A DNA stretch of 57,023 bases from Corallochytrium limacisporum. Its lineage: Eukaryota > Opisthokonta. The DNA is taken from assembly GCA_002811645.1 (NCBI GenBank), contig PDIP01000031.1, positions 143,497 to 200,519 on the forward strand, given 5' to 3'. Positions 38,620 to 47,929 of the stretch are shown piece by piece. A model generated the notes under the pieces. That model ran no database searches, was not told the DNA's origin, and saw only the letters and a list, made by a program, of their open reading frames with translations. Within the stretch, counting starts at the first letter, position 1. Every line of letters starts with the position of its first letter. Made by a program: the position numbers and the translations under genes.

Positions 38620-39870
38620 TTATTTCGCTGTGCTCACGAATCGCACAATATCTGTAGATTGCAGAACATAGTCTTTGCCTTCCTGGCGCAGCTTGCCAAG
38701 CTTCCGAATCTTGTCCTCTGCTTTGTACTGGATCAGATCTTCGATGGTGTACACTTCGGTTTTGATCAGTGACTTGGCAATTTCCGTATGAATGACATTA
38801 GCGGCCTGCTGCGCGGTAGCACCGATGCGTACTGGCCAAGCACGGACTTCAGCCTCGCCCGCGGTATAGAAAGTGTGCAAACCGAGAGTAGTCAGCGCTT
38901 GCTTGAGCACTGGTAAAGGTTCCAGATGATTCTGGATGCCTAGGTCCTCCATCATTTCTAGCATCTCTGCACGCTCCTTCTCACTGGTAGTGTTGAGTTC
39001 AAGCATGGCAGACACTGCCGCAGGCACAACCTTCTCTCCTTTAGCCTCGCAGTGCTTCAGAAAAACCTTTGCTGCATCATCACTCGGTCCGGTTCCATGG
39101 CAAATCTGGGACAATTGGTCCTCGCTCACGTTTGCAACATAGAATACGGGTTTTGCGGAGAGAAAGCCCCACTGGCGCAGGATTTGGCCTTCTTCGCTCT
39201 CTGGATCAAACTCGCTCCGCAATGACGTAGGATTGCCATCGACGCTCACCGTTTCGATGCATTTTCTGGCTGCCTTCAGCAGGGCTAGACTGTCGTGGTC
39301 GTCTCGCTTAATTGTGCGCTGAACACTGTCGATAAATTCCATATCTGCCATGGTAAGTTCTGACTCGATACCTTCAACGTCAGCGATGGGGTCGATGCGG
39401 TTATCAACGTGACTCACCAAATCCACTCCAGGGAAGCACCGCACCATATGCATAATGGCACTCACGCCGCGAATGTGGGCCAGAAAATGATTGCCCAACC
39501 CTTTACCCTCCGATGCGCCTCGAACAAGGCCAGCGATGTCGGTGATCCGGAACGTCTGTGGTGTGATCTTCTTCGTCCTGATGTGGTCCGCAATGGTTTT
39601 GAGATTTGGATCATCTACCAGAGCGATGCCTTCGTTGGGATCGATTGTGCAGAAGGGATAATTCTCGGCTGCGATCTGTGCCTTAGTGAGCATGTTGAAC
39701 ATAGATGACTTCCCGACATTGGGCATACCCACGAGTCCGATTGTCAGTGATCTAGTCTTTTGGGCCTTAGAATTAAATGTTGAAGCCATCCGTAAGGTCA
39801 CGTGCTGACCCTGAGCAATACGCAGCGGTATCCGGCCACCGAGTGCGCTCATCCGTTTCAAGCCTTCCAT
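38620..39870 (-). CDS. Mitochondrial YchF/OLA1-type GTPase
   Basis: The product has 416 residues. A basic, hydroxylated N terminus without acids (about 1-40; RMSALGGRIPLRIAQGQHVTLRMAS) looks like a mitochondrial presequence. The Obg-type G domain follows: P-loop GMPNVGKS (48-55), DIAGLVRGASEGKGLGN (G3, 111-127) and NVSE (247-250) in place of the usual NKxD, which is the OLA1/YchF signature linked to ATP preference. A coiled-coil insert (about 165-210) and a C-terminal TGS domain (about 330-416, FYTAGEAEVRAWPVRIGATAQQAA) complete the fold. This matches yeast Ylf2/YHL014C, the mitochondrial paralogue of Ola1. Its role is probably ribosome or stress related. Confidence 0.92.
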   Translation of the reverse strand: MEGLKRMSALGGRIPLRIAQGQHVTLRMASTFNSKAQKTRSLTIGLVGMPNVGKSSMFNMLTKAQIAAENYPFCTIDPNEGIALVDDPNLKTIADHIRTKKITPQTFRITDIAGLVRGASEGKGLGNHFLAHIRGVSAIMHMVRCFPGVDLVSHVDNRIDPIADVEGIESELTMADMEFIDSVQRTIKRDDHDSLALLKAARKCIETVSVDGNPTSLRSEFDPESEEGQILRQWGFLSAKPVFYVANVSEDQLSQICHGTGPSDDAAKVFLKHCEAKGEKVVPAAVSAMLELNTTSEKERAEMLEMMEDLGIQNHLEPLPVLKQALTTLGLHTFYTAGEAEVRAWPVRIGATAQQAANVIHTEIAKSLIKTEVYTIEDLIQYKAEDKIRKLGKLRQEGKDYVLQSTDIVRFVSTAK

Positions 39871-40322
39871 ATTGAGGACGGGTATACTATAAAGTTGGCC
39901 CGGTCATGATAGCGAAATAATCTCAATTTTCGCACTGCTATGTGATCAGTTCATCTCTTGAAAAACTATCAATGGACATATCATAGATACCTGGGACAGC
40001 CGAGAACTGCATTTGAAGGGCTCCTGCAGGCCTTGTGTCCACGCGACCCACCCGCTCGCACTAAACCACCCGCACTCCCAAACCTGGCAGGGGCAAGGAG
40101 GCTCAGAATTGATTCTTGTGTCAGAAGTTAATACATTCAGTATGAAGAAATACGAGGAGGGATAGTGCCCAGAAACGATGTCGGCATGAGAAACTATACA
40201 ATTTAATTATGCTAAATGTGATTATGACAATTACGGCGAGATGAGATGGATGTAAGCTGCCTATGGAGCGAATGGATGATGACGAGAAGTGCCATGATGA
40301 GCGAAACGCTGTCCGATCACCA
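39871..40322. other. Spacer upstream of the OLA1-like gene
   Basis: 452 bp holding the OLA1-like promoter and the 3' region of the 170-residue gene. AT-rich around 40190-40240. No repeats or RNA genes seen. Confidence 0.5.
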
Positions 40323-40835
40323 TTAGGAAATATACGACATGCCCTGTGAAGGAGCAATACAAGGTCCTGCGTCCAGGTTCAGCTGTTGGTTCATCACATA
40401 CTCTAATTCCGAGTCATAGTCGTCCGCTGCCATCTTGATATTCCCATTCGGATTGTACACACCATCGATTTGATGCTGCAAAATAGGCTGTGGTTGGTTC
40501 CTAGTTTGCTCGACACTGTCCACAGCCGATCTCTGTTCCCTTTGACTCAAGGCCTCTCCACTTTTCGAAGCCATGTTCTCTTTGTCTTGCGGCGACAATT
40601 TGCTACTCTGTTGTGAAGTTGTGCTCTTCTTGTATGTCATGAATATGTTACTGTCTCTGTTGCATGATCTGTTATCCAGGTTTGAGACTTCCAATTGGTT
40701 CTTGAAGAGTTGTGACAATTGGTGCACCGACATATTTTCTGTCGTCCGATGCTGGACACTGCAACTACTATTCGACTGAATAGTGTTCTCAGGCAATAAC
40801 CCACGATTTGGGTTGTTGAAACCGTACGTTGCCAT
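40323..40835 (-). CDS. Disordered protein with KEN box and securin-like motif
   Basis: The product has 170 residues, rich in N, Q and S, with no folded domain. It starts at ATG 40835. Seen: an RxxL element at 11-14 (RGLLPEN), a KEN box at 85-87 (SPQDKENMAS), and near the C terminus an acidic D-D-Y-D-S-E-L-E-Y segment (138-146). KEN and RxxL (D-box) motifs are recognised by the anaphase-promoting complex. Securins combine them with a C-terminal DDYD-x-E-I or PEIE segment that occupies the separase active site, so a diverged securin is a reasonable guess. Other APC/C substrates, or an unrelated disordered protein with chance motifs, remain possible. Composition suggests a real gene, but I have no family match. 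Confidence 0.5.
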   Translation of the reverse strand: MATYGFNNPNRGLLPENTIQSNSSCSVQHRTTENMSVHQLSQLFKNQLEVSNLDNRSCNRDSNIFMTYKKSTTSQQSSKLSPQDKENMASKSGEALSQREQRSAVDSVEQTRNQPQPILQHQIDGVYNPNGNIKMAADDYDSELEYVMNQQLNLDAGPCIAPSQGMSYIS

Positions 40836-41617
40836 TCTGTGTTGTTGTGAATTACTTCCGTTCTCTGTTCATTAACTCATTGATGGATTCTACATATACT
40901 CCCTTGTCTCTTTCTATGGTTCATTACATCGTCATTTTCAACGCGTGATGAGGACTTCCATTTATAGCATCGTTGACAAAATACAAACAAGAAATCTTTT
41001 GCCACAATCTTAAGTTTAACATTTATGCATGGCACAATTGGAATAAGGTGGGCACGTTCCCAATCACACACTAAGTTTGTCATTGAAGCCTGTAATGTTG
41101 ACATTTCCCAAATGACGGGTTAAACGAAAGCGCAGTTGGTTGCTCGTTTCCCAATGCTTTGACACAAATGACGTGTGTCTCGTTCAACTCTCGTTTACTC
41201 CGCTCAGTGTCTTTATGTCAGTACATTCACTATATGCATTCCGGATCGACAGAAGATGGTGAGGGGTGTGGAGTAGAAGACGACGCTGGGCAAGCAATCG
41301 TAAATGGAATGTCCAGGAACACGTATAAAGCCGGATACTGAGCTGAGGGGACATAGCCACGGTCACCCCGACCAAAGAGGCTTCTCTATATTCACTATGC
41401 CGCACTCCCGACAAAGAATATCCTCAAGAGAGGAAGTCATTCCGGGGCACAAGAAAGAAAAAAATTTTCCCCTTCCATATGCACCTAGGAGCACCTGACA
41501 CTTCGTATGTTCAGTATATGACGAGACGCCATTGATGATTTCCTTGGGAAACCCTTTGGGAGACGTCCGCACCCGCCCTTGCGCACAAACCTCCCGGTGA
41601 TATCTATTCGTACGAAT

Positions 41618-41630
41618 GGAATGACATTCC
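41618..41630. promoter_or_regulatory. Inverted GGAATG-A-CATTCC pair
   Basis: A perfect 6-bp inverted repeat with one-base spacer, made of two CATTCC hexamers (the sequence bound by TEA/ATTS factors such as Tec1). Further GGAATG copies lie at 41648-41653 and, inverted, at 41438-41443. Confidence 0.4.
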
Positions 41631-42040
41631 CTGAATATTTAATATGGGGAATGTAAATCCGTTCAACCCGAGCAAGTGTTTGGAAGGGGCGGGGCCGGAA
41701 ACAAAGGCTGCCTCCTTTGGGCAACTTCGCAAATGCGGCCGGAAAGACTCCTTCCCCTCGTCTGTGGTGGTCCAGATCCCAATTTCAGTATCTAATGAAT
41801 ACAAATCTTTAGCGAAATAGTATGGCAATGTGCAACTCGAGGTTGTGATGGCAGTTGCCTTCGGCCCATGGTGTTCGCAGACTCACGTCAGTTGATTCTT
41901 CGGCAGACTACCCCACCTCCGGCTAGTATATTTACTATGGGCAGTCGTATTCACCAAAGGGGATCCCAAATATAGCACGGGTGGATGGCACCGAACATAA
42001 TTGCTGCAGCCCTGGAGAACCCGCCCTCACATATATAGAA

Positions 42041-42059
42041 GCCCAATACAATATTGGGC
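42041..42059. promoter_or_regulatory. Inverted repeat with two CCAAT boxes
   Basis: GCCCAATACAATATTGGGC has 8-bp perfect arms around CAA. Each arm contains CCAAT. It lies three bases after ATATATAG and 484 bp upstream of the transporter ATG. A CCAAT-binding (HAP) complex site or a hairpin is possible. Confidence 0.45.
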
Positions 42060-42542
42060 AATCGATGCCGACAACGAGGAACCAATCAGGAAGTGGGGGG
42101 TGATGACCACGCCGGTTGGGGTTCATTCAGTACGGGAGGGGCAACGTCAATGGAAAAACTACTACACACATTTCGATGGGACCCTTGTCCCAATCGCTAG
42201 TTATTGAGGTGAATGTACCCAAATGGATGGTAGCATAGTGCAGTTGCAGAACAGACCGACCGGCTGTAGTATTGGAGAGGTGCGAGTGATTGCCTGGGGG
42301 TACATTGGTGACAACGTAAGGCATCCTCACCGCTTTGGTAAGTGTAGCTGACAAATCGGGCAAGAAATTACGAGGTGGTTTGAAATCTCCAGCCAGAAAC
42401 AGTGGCCGAGCCAACGCACTTGGGGCTTCCTATACCACAATAAAGACAGAGACTGAAAAGGCTTCTAGAGACCTTTATGTGTGCGAAAGTAAGTTTTGTA
42501 GCGGTATTTGAAACAAACACGCATAGCTGAGATCGAGGACAA

Positions 42543-43970
42543 ATGGTGACTTTCCCAAGCAGCCTATCTGCTCGTGGCAACTCCTTGCCACGGTTCGACC
42601 ACATCAACATGATCGATGATAATGAAGTGGTTCTGAAAGATGTCGCCATTGGAACCATAATTGTTTTGTGTGGCATTTTGGGTGCTGGGGTGCTGGGTGT
42701 ACCGTACGCGTTTGAGTCCGTTGGTGGCATTGGCCAGGACTGGGTTCCATATGGAATCATTGGATTAGCAGTAGTTTCAGGGCTACAGATTTATACTTCT
42801 CTGCTCCTCTCCCGTGCAATGAAAATTGTTAATGATGCAGACGGCCAAGTTTCCACCTATGCAGATTACGGGAAATTCTTCCTCGGCCCGACCATGAAGG
42901 TGGCCATTCTGGTCTCACAGATGGGAACTTGCATTGGGTACACACTGCTGTTTCTGGTTGCCACTGGCCAGAATCTAGAGAACGTAGTGCCGCTCCCGGT
43001 CGCCTATGGACGTCAGATCTACAGTGGTGCTGTTGCAGTAGTTGTCGCACCATTTGTACTCAAGAAGACCATGAAGGAGAATATGGTGGTGAGCATTCTG
43101 GGATTTGCAGCATCCGCGGCGGTCCTAGTTACAGTATGCGTCATTACTGCAATGGATATGGACAATGACACAGAAATGGGACCACGAGTGGAAAAAGAAG
43201 TCGGGCCAGATACATCGATATGGAATGTGGTTCAAGGCTTGGCAATGATGGTATACGCCTATGCACCACATCCGTTGCTTCCAGACGTTCAGCGGTCTGT
43301 GACCCATGGGAGCATGCCTTGGATCATTTTCTGCAGTCTTGGCTTCACCACTGTAGCCTTTGTCATAATGGGAACACTCACTGGGCTTTCGTTCGGGTGT
43401 GTTTTGAGATCAAACATCCTGCTCAACTTGACAGGTACGGTTGCTGGCGACGTTGTGAGTGTGGCCATGGCCTTACATTTGATGGCAGCCCTGGTGATCT
43501 ATCTCATCCCCATCTACCACTGGCTTGAGTCAGACTACTTGGAACTCGCTGGCGAATCCATCCAAGAGTCTACTGAAGAGACAATTCGGGAAGAGGATAG
43601 ACCGCTCTTGCGTGATGGACACAACATGGAAGGCGAGGAAGATAAGGTTGATTGGAGCCTGGAAAGGAAGAGGGTGGCTTTCAGACTCACCTGGCTGGCT
43701 GGGACAGCCCTGATCTCCCTCTTCTTTGATGACATTGGAACATTAATGGGTCTCATCGGTGGATCAACGTTGATCACCAACACAATCCTTTGTCCCGCAA
43801 TCATCCAAATGAAGATTGATTATGATTCTGGAGCATACTTCCGCAAGCCTTCATTTCTGGCCTGCGCCCTCATCTGCTTCTTGTGCACTCTTCTCGGAGT
43901 GGCTGCTACCAGCCTAGAAGCCTTCAGCATTTTCACCGGCCATCAAGAACACAGTCCTTGTCATATGTGA
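42543..43970 (+). CDS. AAAP-family amino-acid transporter (AVT/SLC38-like)
   Basis: The product has 475 residues and about eleven membrane helices. The first helix region, VAIGTIIVLCGILGAGVLGVPYAF (about 34-57), carries the AAAP hallmark G-x-G-x-L-x-x-P, and the Gly-rich break there is the substrate site in this fold. The family includes vacuolar Avt transporters and SLC36/38 proton- or sodium-coupled carriers. An acidic hydrophilic loop (about 338-380, with ESTEETIREEDRPLL) separates helices 8 and 9. The DRPLL sequence is an acidic-dileucine-type motif that could direct it to the vacuole. The substrate cannot be read from sequence. A start at Met22 or further downstream is possible. Confidence 0.88.
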   Translation: MVTFPSSLSARGNSLPRFDHINMIDDNEVVLKDVAIGTIIVLCGILGAGVLGVPYAFESVGGIGQDWVPYGIIGLAVVSGLQIYTSLLLSRAMKIVNDADGQVSTYADYGKFFLGPTMKVAILVSQMGTCIGYTLLFLVATGQNLENVVPLPVAYGRQIYSGAVAVVVAPFVLKKTMKENMVVSILGFAASAAVLVTVCVITAMDMDNDTEMGPRVEKEVGPDTSIWNVVQGLAMMVYAYAPHPLLPDVQRSVTHGSMPWIIFCSLGFTTVAFVIMGTLTGLSFGCVLRSNILLNLTGTVAGDVVSVAMALHLMAALVIYLIPIYHWLESDYLELAGESIQESTEETIREEDRPLLRDGHNMEGEEDKVDWSLERKRVAFRLTWLAGTALISLFFDDIGTLMGLIGGSTLITNTILCPAIIQMKIDYDSGAYFRKPSFLACALICFLCTLLGVAATSLEAFSIFTGHQEHSPCHM

Positions 43971-44896
43971 CGACGGGCGATGAGACCAATTCATCACCCA
44001 ATTTATTGGGCTGCAGCTCTCTAGTCATACTTTTTCTCTTAAAGTATACGTATAAGAATAATATAGATTACCGTAGTGGCAGGATGCGAACAGACACGAT
44101 CATCACCACTGCGGATGACGCAAACTCGCTTCGCCACCCTCAGTTTATTTAATGTAGATCTTGTGGTATCTTTTTTGATATGCAGGATCATCAATCGCTG
44201 ATAACAGTTGTTCATGCCATAGATTGTTGAAGAGGGGACCCATCAAGTGACGCCAACCTCGCTGGTCCGAGGTTTGGTGGAACTCTCCACACCTCAGTAT
44301 GCCGTCCAATCAACGACACATTGCAGACCCAAGCAAATCTGGTTTCCTGCATCCTCTACGGCAAACGCATAAGCAGAGTTGCACAGAAATAGGAACGGGG
44401 CGTTATTGTAGTGTTATGAGTGTGATGGGGTGTTCGAGTTCAAATTCGTATCTGGGACACGTTAAAGATGCCCGGTCATCAGAAGACGAGCATGTCCAAA
44501 CCAGGCAATACAAGTGGTACCTCCCCTTGGGAACCCCCCAATCTCTGCTCACTCAAAACTTTCCATACCACCCTCCTTATTTTTCTTCCTCGGGCTACGA
44601 CTAGTTCGCTTAGAAACGGTGGTCGGCAACGGACCCACGCTGCCAGATTCCATATTTTTATACTGTCTATTTCTCGCCATGCTTGCGAAATTGATACAGT
44701 TTTGGTAGGGCTGGGAGCGCTTGTGCCGGGCATCCTAGAAAAATGGCGGCTCACATTAAACTGCCGAAAGCTACCCATACTTTCTTGGAACTATGTCCAC
44801 AGGTCCGTAAAGCAAAATCGGACCGATGTGAAAAGAACAGGTGAACATGGGAAATAGGGAAATCCACAGTAGGAAAGCAGAGTTGCCATTGTCCGA

Positions 44897-44912
44897 AGCC
44901 AATTGGCTGTTT
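44897..44912. promoter_or_regulatory. CCAATTGG palindrome, copy 1
   Basis: AGCCAATTGGCTGTTT; the first 12 bases are a perfect palindrome containing CCAAT in both orientations. An identical 16-mer occurs 149 bp downstream. Confidence 0.5.
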
Positions 44913-45045
44913 CCTTCATGCTCTGTGGGGAGAAGTGTGCAAATGGCCCGTATTTCTGCTAGTCCGCTATACATGACTCGTACTCTGCCAACACCAAAGA
45001 CTAAGCGAGATGTACTGGGTGAGAAGGGATCGTGCTGCTATTAGC

Positions 45046-45061
45046 AGCCAATTGGCTGTTT
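45046..45061. promoter_or_regulatory. CCAATTGG palindrome, copy 2
   Basis: Same 16-mer as copy 1. Here the palindrome extends to 14 bp (CAGCCAATTGGCTG, 45045-45058). About 1.05 kb upstream of the tweety-like ATG. Confidence 0.5.
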
Positions 45062-45424
45062 GTTGGGAGCACCAAGCGAGGCAAACTGGAGGGAACGGAG
45101 AGCCCCTCGAACTCTCCGTTTTTCACAACCTCGGTCCCTTGATTTTCAGATCGCAGAAGTACCTAGCAAAAGAAACCGCGAAACAGGCGACAAACATAAT
45201 TCGCTACCTCGCCTCGAATTCGCCTACAGTGTTTGCATCGTGTTCCAGAAAGGATAGAAGTGACTGCGTGTTGCTACCACAGTTGGCTATAGCTTCAGTA
45301 TGGAATATTCTCTCTGCCGGACACAGTTCTTCCTTTCCTACGGTTTCATATCCGAGCCGGTGACCCAATATAGATCGATCGGACAGCTTGACGGTGCCCA
45401 CAGTCTTTCTCCATCGTAATAATA

Positions 45425-45438
45425 GGCGGGGAGGAATG
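45425..45438. promoter_or_regulatory. GGCGGGGAGGAATG motif, copy 2
   Basis: Exact 14-mer, 670 bp upstream of the tweety-like ATG and in the gene's orientation. Only the 14-mer is shared with the other copies, not the flanks. Confidence 0.4.
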
Positions 45439-46107
45439 GGAAACAGACAAAACGGACACACCGCAACCACGCACAGGCGGGTCCGTGCGCACCAGTGAAT
45501 TGATGCCGCACCGAAGAGGCACAGTATGTCAGACTCTTCGAGCTGAGGCACCATACATTACATATGAAAATAGCAGTACCAATGGTGCGAGCATTTCTTG
45601 GCACCTTGGGGTGTCCGGAGGGAGGACGGGGCGACCAAAGGGAAGTGGTGAGGGGAAGGGCATGGACGGCATCGAAAGCCGAATGAGAAGTGACGAACTC
45701 TTCCCCTGAAATAGTGTATCCTAGGGAGACTCGCTTTCACCCTGGTTGGTATCAACTGCATATGACCTCGTACTTGGTGGATCTTTGTCGTAATTGCTGT
45801 TTTCAGAAGTAGCCGATGGAAAGCCGCATTCGGACCCGACAGATGAGATGGTCCGAGCCCTGATGTGCAATGAAGTAGTTCGTTTTTCGTGTGCATAAGG
45901 AAACAGCGCAGTTGCCAATTGTTCTCATTATGAGTGTTGGACACCATTGATATCTACGAAATGTATCAATTGCCCTAATAGTTTTTAGAGAGGACAGGTA
46001 CATCAGAGTAAAAGGTAATGATCAGAGATATCGCTTTACGCACTTTCACAAGAATGCATGTGTATGTGGGTGCGAATCCGGGTGGTGAATTTAGGTCTTA
46101 AGCAACC

Positions 46108-47478
46108 ATGTCTTACAGCCCCCCCACGTATACTCCCACAACGTATGTTGAGAATTTCAATAAGGTTCCTCGGTTTGTTGGTTCCAATGAGTTTGAAACT
46201 ACAGAGGACTATGCCATTGGTGTCGCTGCTACCGGTGCACCTTTCGTGTTGATCGGTGTTCTCATCCTGATTATTACTCCCCTGGCTCTTATCTGTGGTT
46301 GCTGTCGAAAGTTTTGCTGCAAGCCCAAGGACAAGGAAAAGAAGACTAGGGTATCCAAGAGGCGTCGCATTTTCTACTTCGTCTTCCTGTGCATTGCCGT
46401 CGGAGGTTGTGCGATTGCTTACGCTGGACTGGGAACTTCCAAGGATGCTGCCGATCTCATTCAGCAGTCTATCGGCGATATCAGTGATCTGTTTTCGGCC
46501 GCTTCCGCATCTACATCACAGATGTCTAGCTATGCTTCCGCTGCTTCCACCGATGTTACCGACATCGAGACTGAGTGTCCTGCCCTGGCCTCTGGTGACA
46601 CCACCGACATTAAGAACTCCCTTGACGAACTTGTTAGTCAACTGGATGAATTGACCGACCTGGTTGGAGATGTCAACGGTGACATTGATGACTTTGAGAA
46701 CGACTTTGAGAACTATGATAACAAGCGCATTACGGTGACCATCATTGTTTTGGCTTGCGCTACCGGTCTCGTTGGTGCCTACTTCTTGTCCTGCTTGATC
46801 GCTATGGTGTTTGAAAAGAAGACTGGCTGCTGCGGTAAGTGCTGTTCTTGCTGCTCCATTACTCTGGGCCGTCTCATTATGCCTATTACCTACATCATTG
46901 TGGTCGTTGTTTGGATTCTTGTAGGTGTCATGTTTGCCATCACGGTTGGCTTGTCCGACTTTTGCATCGATCCCAATGGATTCATTATGGCTGAGCTTGG
47001 TACCTCGGACACTTCCACATCCATTAGCTATTACCTAACCTGTAACGGCACTAACCCCATGTACGATGCCATCGACGAGGCGCGCACTGCTGGCACTGAC
47101 GCCCTAGCTGACATTGGCGACCTCCGCACTGCCGCTAGTGCTGCCTGTCCCGCTAGTACCGTCGTACAGGATGAAATTGACAGCCTAGAGGCCAACCTGA
47201 ACTCCCTACTTAGTGAGTTGACAGTGATTGAAGACGACGTCATCAGCTGTGAGGCTGTCAACAGCATCTATGTCACCTTCATGTACGATGGTATGTGCGA
47301 CAAGGTGACCCAGAGCATGGTTCTGTGGTTCGTCGGTTTCCTGATGCTGGTTCTCGGCCTGACCGTCGCTCTCTTCATGTACAACAGCACCGCCAAGCCG
47401 AATCGCCGCCAGCAGGTTGTTCCTGAGGATGCCTACTACCCTAAGCCTCAGCAACAATACTACCACGCTGGTGTGTAA
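46108..47478 (+). CDS. Tweety-homologue-like five-helix membrane protein
   Basis: The product has 456 residues and five probable membrane helices: about 37-65, 88-107, 207-235, 256-282 and 404-425. Two large loops lie between helices 2-3 and 4-5, the layout of tweety (TTYH) and prominin proteins. After helix 4 comes GLSDFCIDPNGF, then ISYYLTCNGTNP; the SDFC-x-(D/P)-P and YYLxC...NP pattern is characteristic of TTYH extracellular loop 2. Loop Cys residues (157, 286, 312, 347, 381, 397) could form disulfides; NGT at 313-315 could be glycosylated. Cys clusters at helix borders (CGCCRKFCC, GCCGKCCSCC) are likely acylated. Animal TTYHs have been described as chloride channels or lipid-binding proteins; the role here is unknown. 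Preferred-looking codons suggest good expression. Confidence 0.72.
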   Translation: MSYSPPTYTPTTYVENFNKVPRFVGSNEFETTEDYAIGVAATGAPFVLIGVLILIITPLALICGCCRKFCCKPKDKEKKTRVSKRRRIFYFVFLCIAVGGCAIAYAGLGTSKDAADLIQQSIGDISDLFSAASASTSQMSSYASAASTDVTDIETECPALASGDTTDIKNSLDELVSQLDELTDLVGDVNGDIDDFENDFENYDNKRITVTIIVLACATGLVGAYFLSCLIAMVFEKKTGCCGKCCSCCSITLGRLIMPITYIIVVVVWILVGVMFAITVGLSDFCIDPNGFIMAELGTSDTSTSISYYLTCNGTNPMYDAIDEARTAGTDALADIGDLRTAASAACPASTVVQDEIDSLEANLNSLLSELTVIEDDVISCEAVNSIYVTFMYDGMCDKVTQSMVLWFVGFLMLVLGLTVALFMYNSTAKPNRRQQVVPEDAYYPKPQQQYYHAGV

Positions 47479-47554
47479 TTTGAAACAGTACAAACACAAA
47501 CTGCCCTCGAGGAACATAAGGAACACATATTTGAATGTAAAGTTGCACAAGGTC

Positions 47555-47560
47555 AATAAA
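47555..47560 (+). terminator. Poly(A) signal AATAAA of the tweety-like gene
   Basis: Canonical AATAAA 77 nt after the stop codon, within the 229-bp convergent spacer to HUB1. Confidence 0.6.
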
Positions 47561-47707
47561 CATGAGTATACTATCGAATCTTATTTAGGTTGGAACATCG
47601 AGCTGACATCACTGCATAGTAAGCTCTTCTCTTTCTTTAACATTGCAAACACTTGTCATTTACGTACGTCATGTTCGGTCTCAATTCTTTAACAAGAAGC
47701 GCACAAT

Positions 47708-47929
47708 TTACATATAGTACATTTCGAACATCATCCCTGATTGTACCTCATAGTCGGCCAGCGTAATATGGTCCTTGTAGATCTGATCAGATTTCTTCAA
47801 GACTATTTTTGCGGGTGAGGTGCCGACTAACTCACCAATCATGAGCTTGAGATCGCCAACGGTGTCATCGTCATTACAAAGAACCCGCACTGACGTGCCC
47901 AGTCGATCGTTCGCAAAAACCTCAAGCAT
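47708..47929 (-). CDS. HUB1: Ubiquitin-like splicing modifier Hub1/UBL5
   Basis: The product has 73 residues, exactly the family length. Hub1 binds HIND elements of the tri-snRNP protein Snu66/Sart1 non-covalently and tunes 5' splice-site use. Seen: VFANDRLGTSVRV at the start, Asp22 (the HIND-contact residue of Hub1), GDLKLMIGELVGT, KIVLKK, KDHITLADYEV and the terminal Tyr-Tyr-Met in place of a Gly-Gly end, so it is not conjugated through a C-terminal glycine. The Trp of animal UBL5 after KIVLKK is Ser here, a position also not Trp in yeast. Having it in an almost intron-free neighbourhood still makes sense, since introns occur (ALG14). Confidence 0.96.
   Translation of the reverse strand: MLEVFANDRLGTSVRVLCNDDDTVGDLKLMIGELVGTSPAKIVLKKSDQIYKDHITLADYEVQSGMMFEMYYM

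Larger units (their letters stand above)
40836..42542. other. 1.7-kb divergent promoter spacer
   Basis: It separates the securin-like gene (-) and the AAAP transporter (+). No gene is supported. Seen: four CATTCC/GGAATG hexamers between 41438 and 41653, a GC box GGGGCGGGGCCGG at 41686-41698, a TATA-like ATATATAG at 42031-42038, and the CCAAT-containing inverted repeat at 42041-42059. Confidence 0.55.
43971..46107. other. 2.1-kb spacer upstream of the tweety-like gene
   Basis: No gene is supported. Seen: two exact AGCCAATTGGCTGTTT copies (44897-44912, 45046-45061), GGCGGGGAGGAATG at 45425-45438, and purine-rich GGAGGGAGGACGGGGCGACC near 45609. A GTTCAAATTCG at 44438-44448 resembles a tRNA B box, but no cloverleaf fits. 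Confidence 0.55.

Noticed and set aside
44438-44448. GTTCAAATTCG resembling a tRNA B box
   Set aside because: No A box at the right distance and no acceptor or anticodon stem could be drawn.
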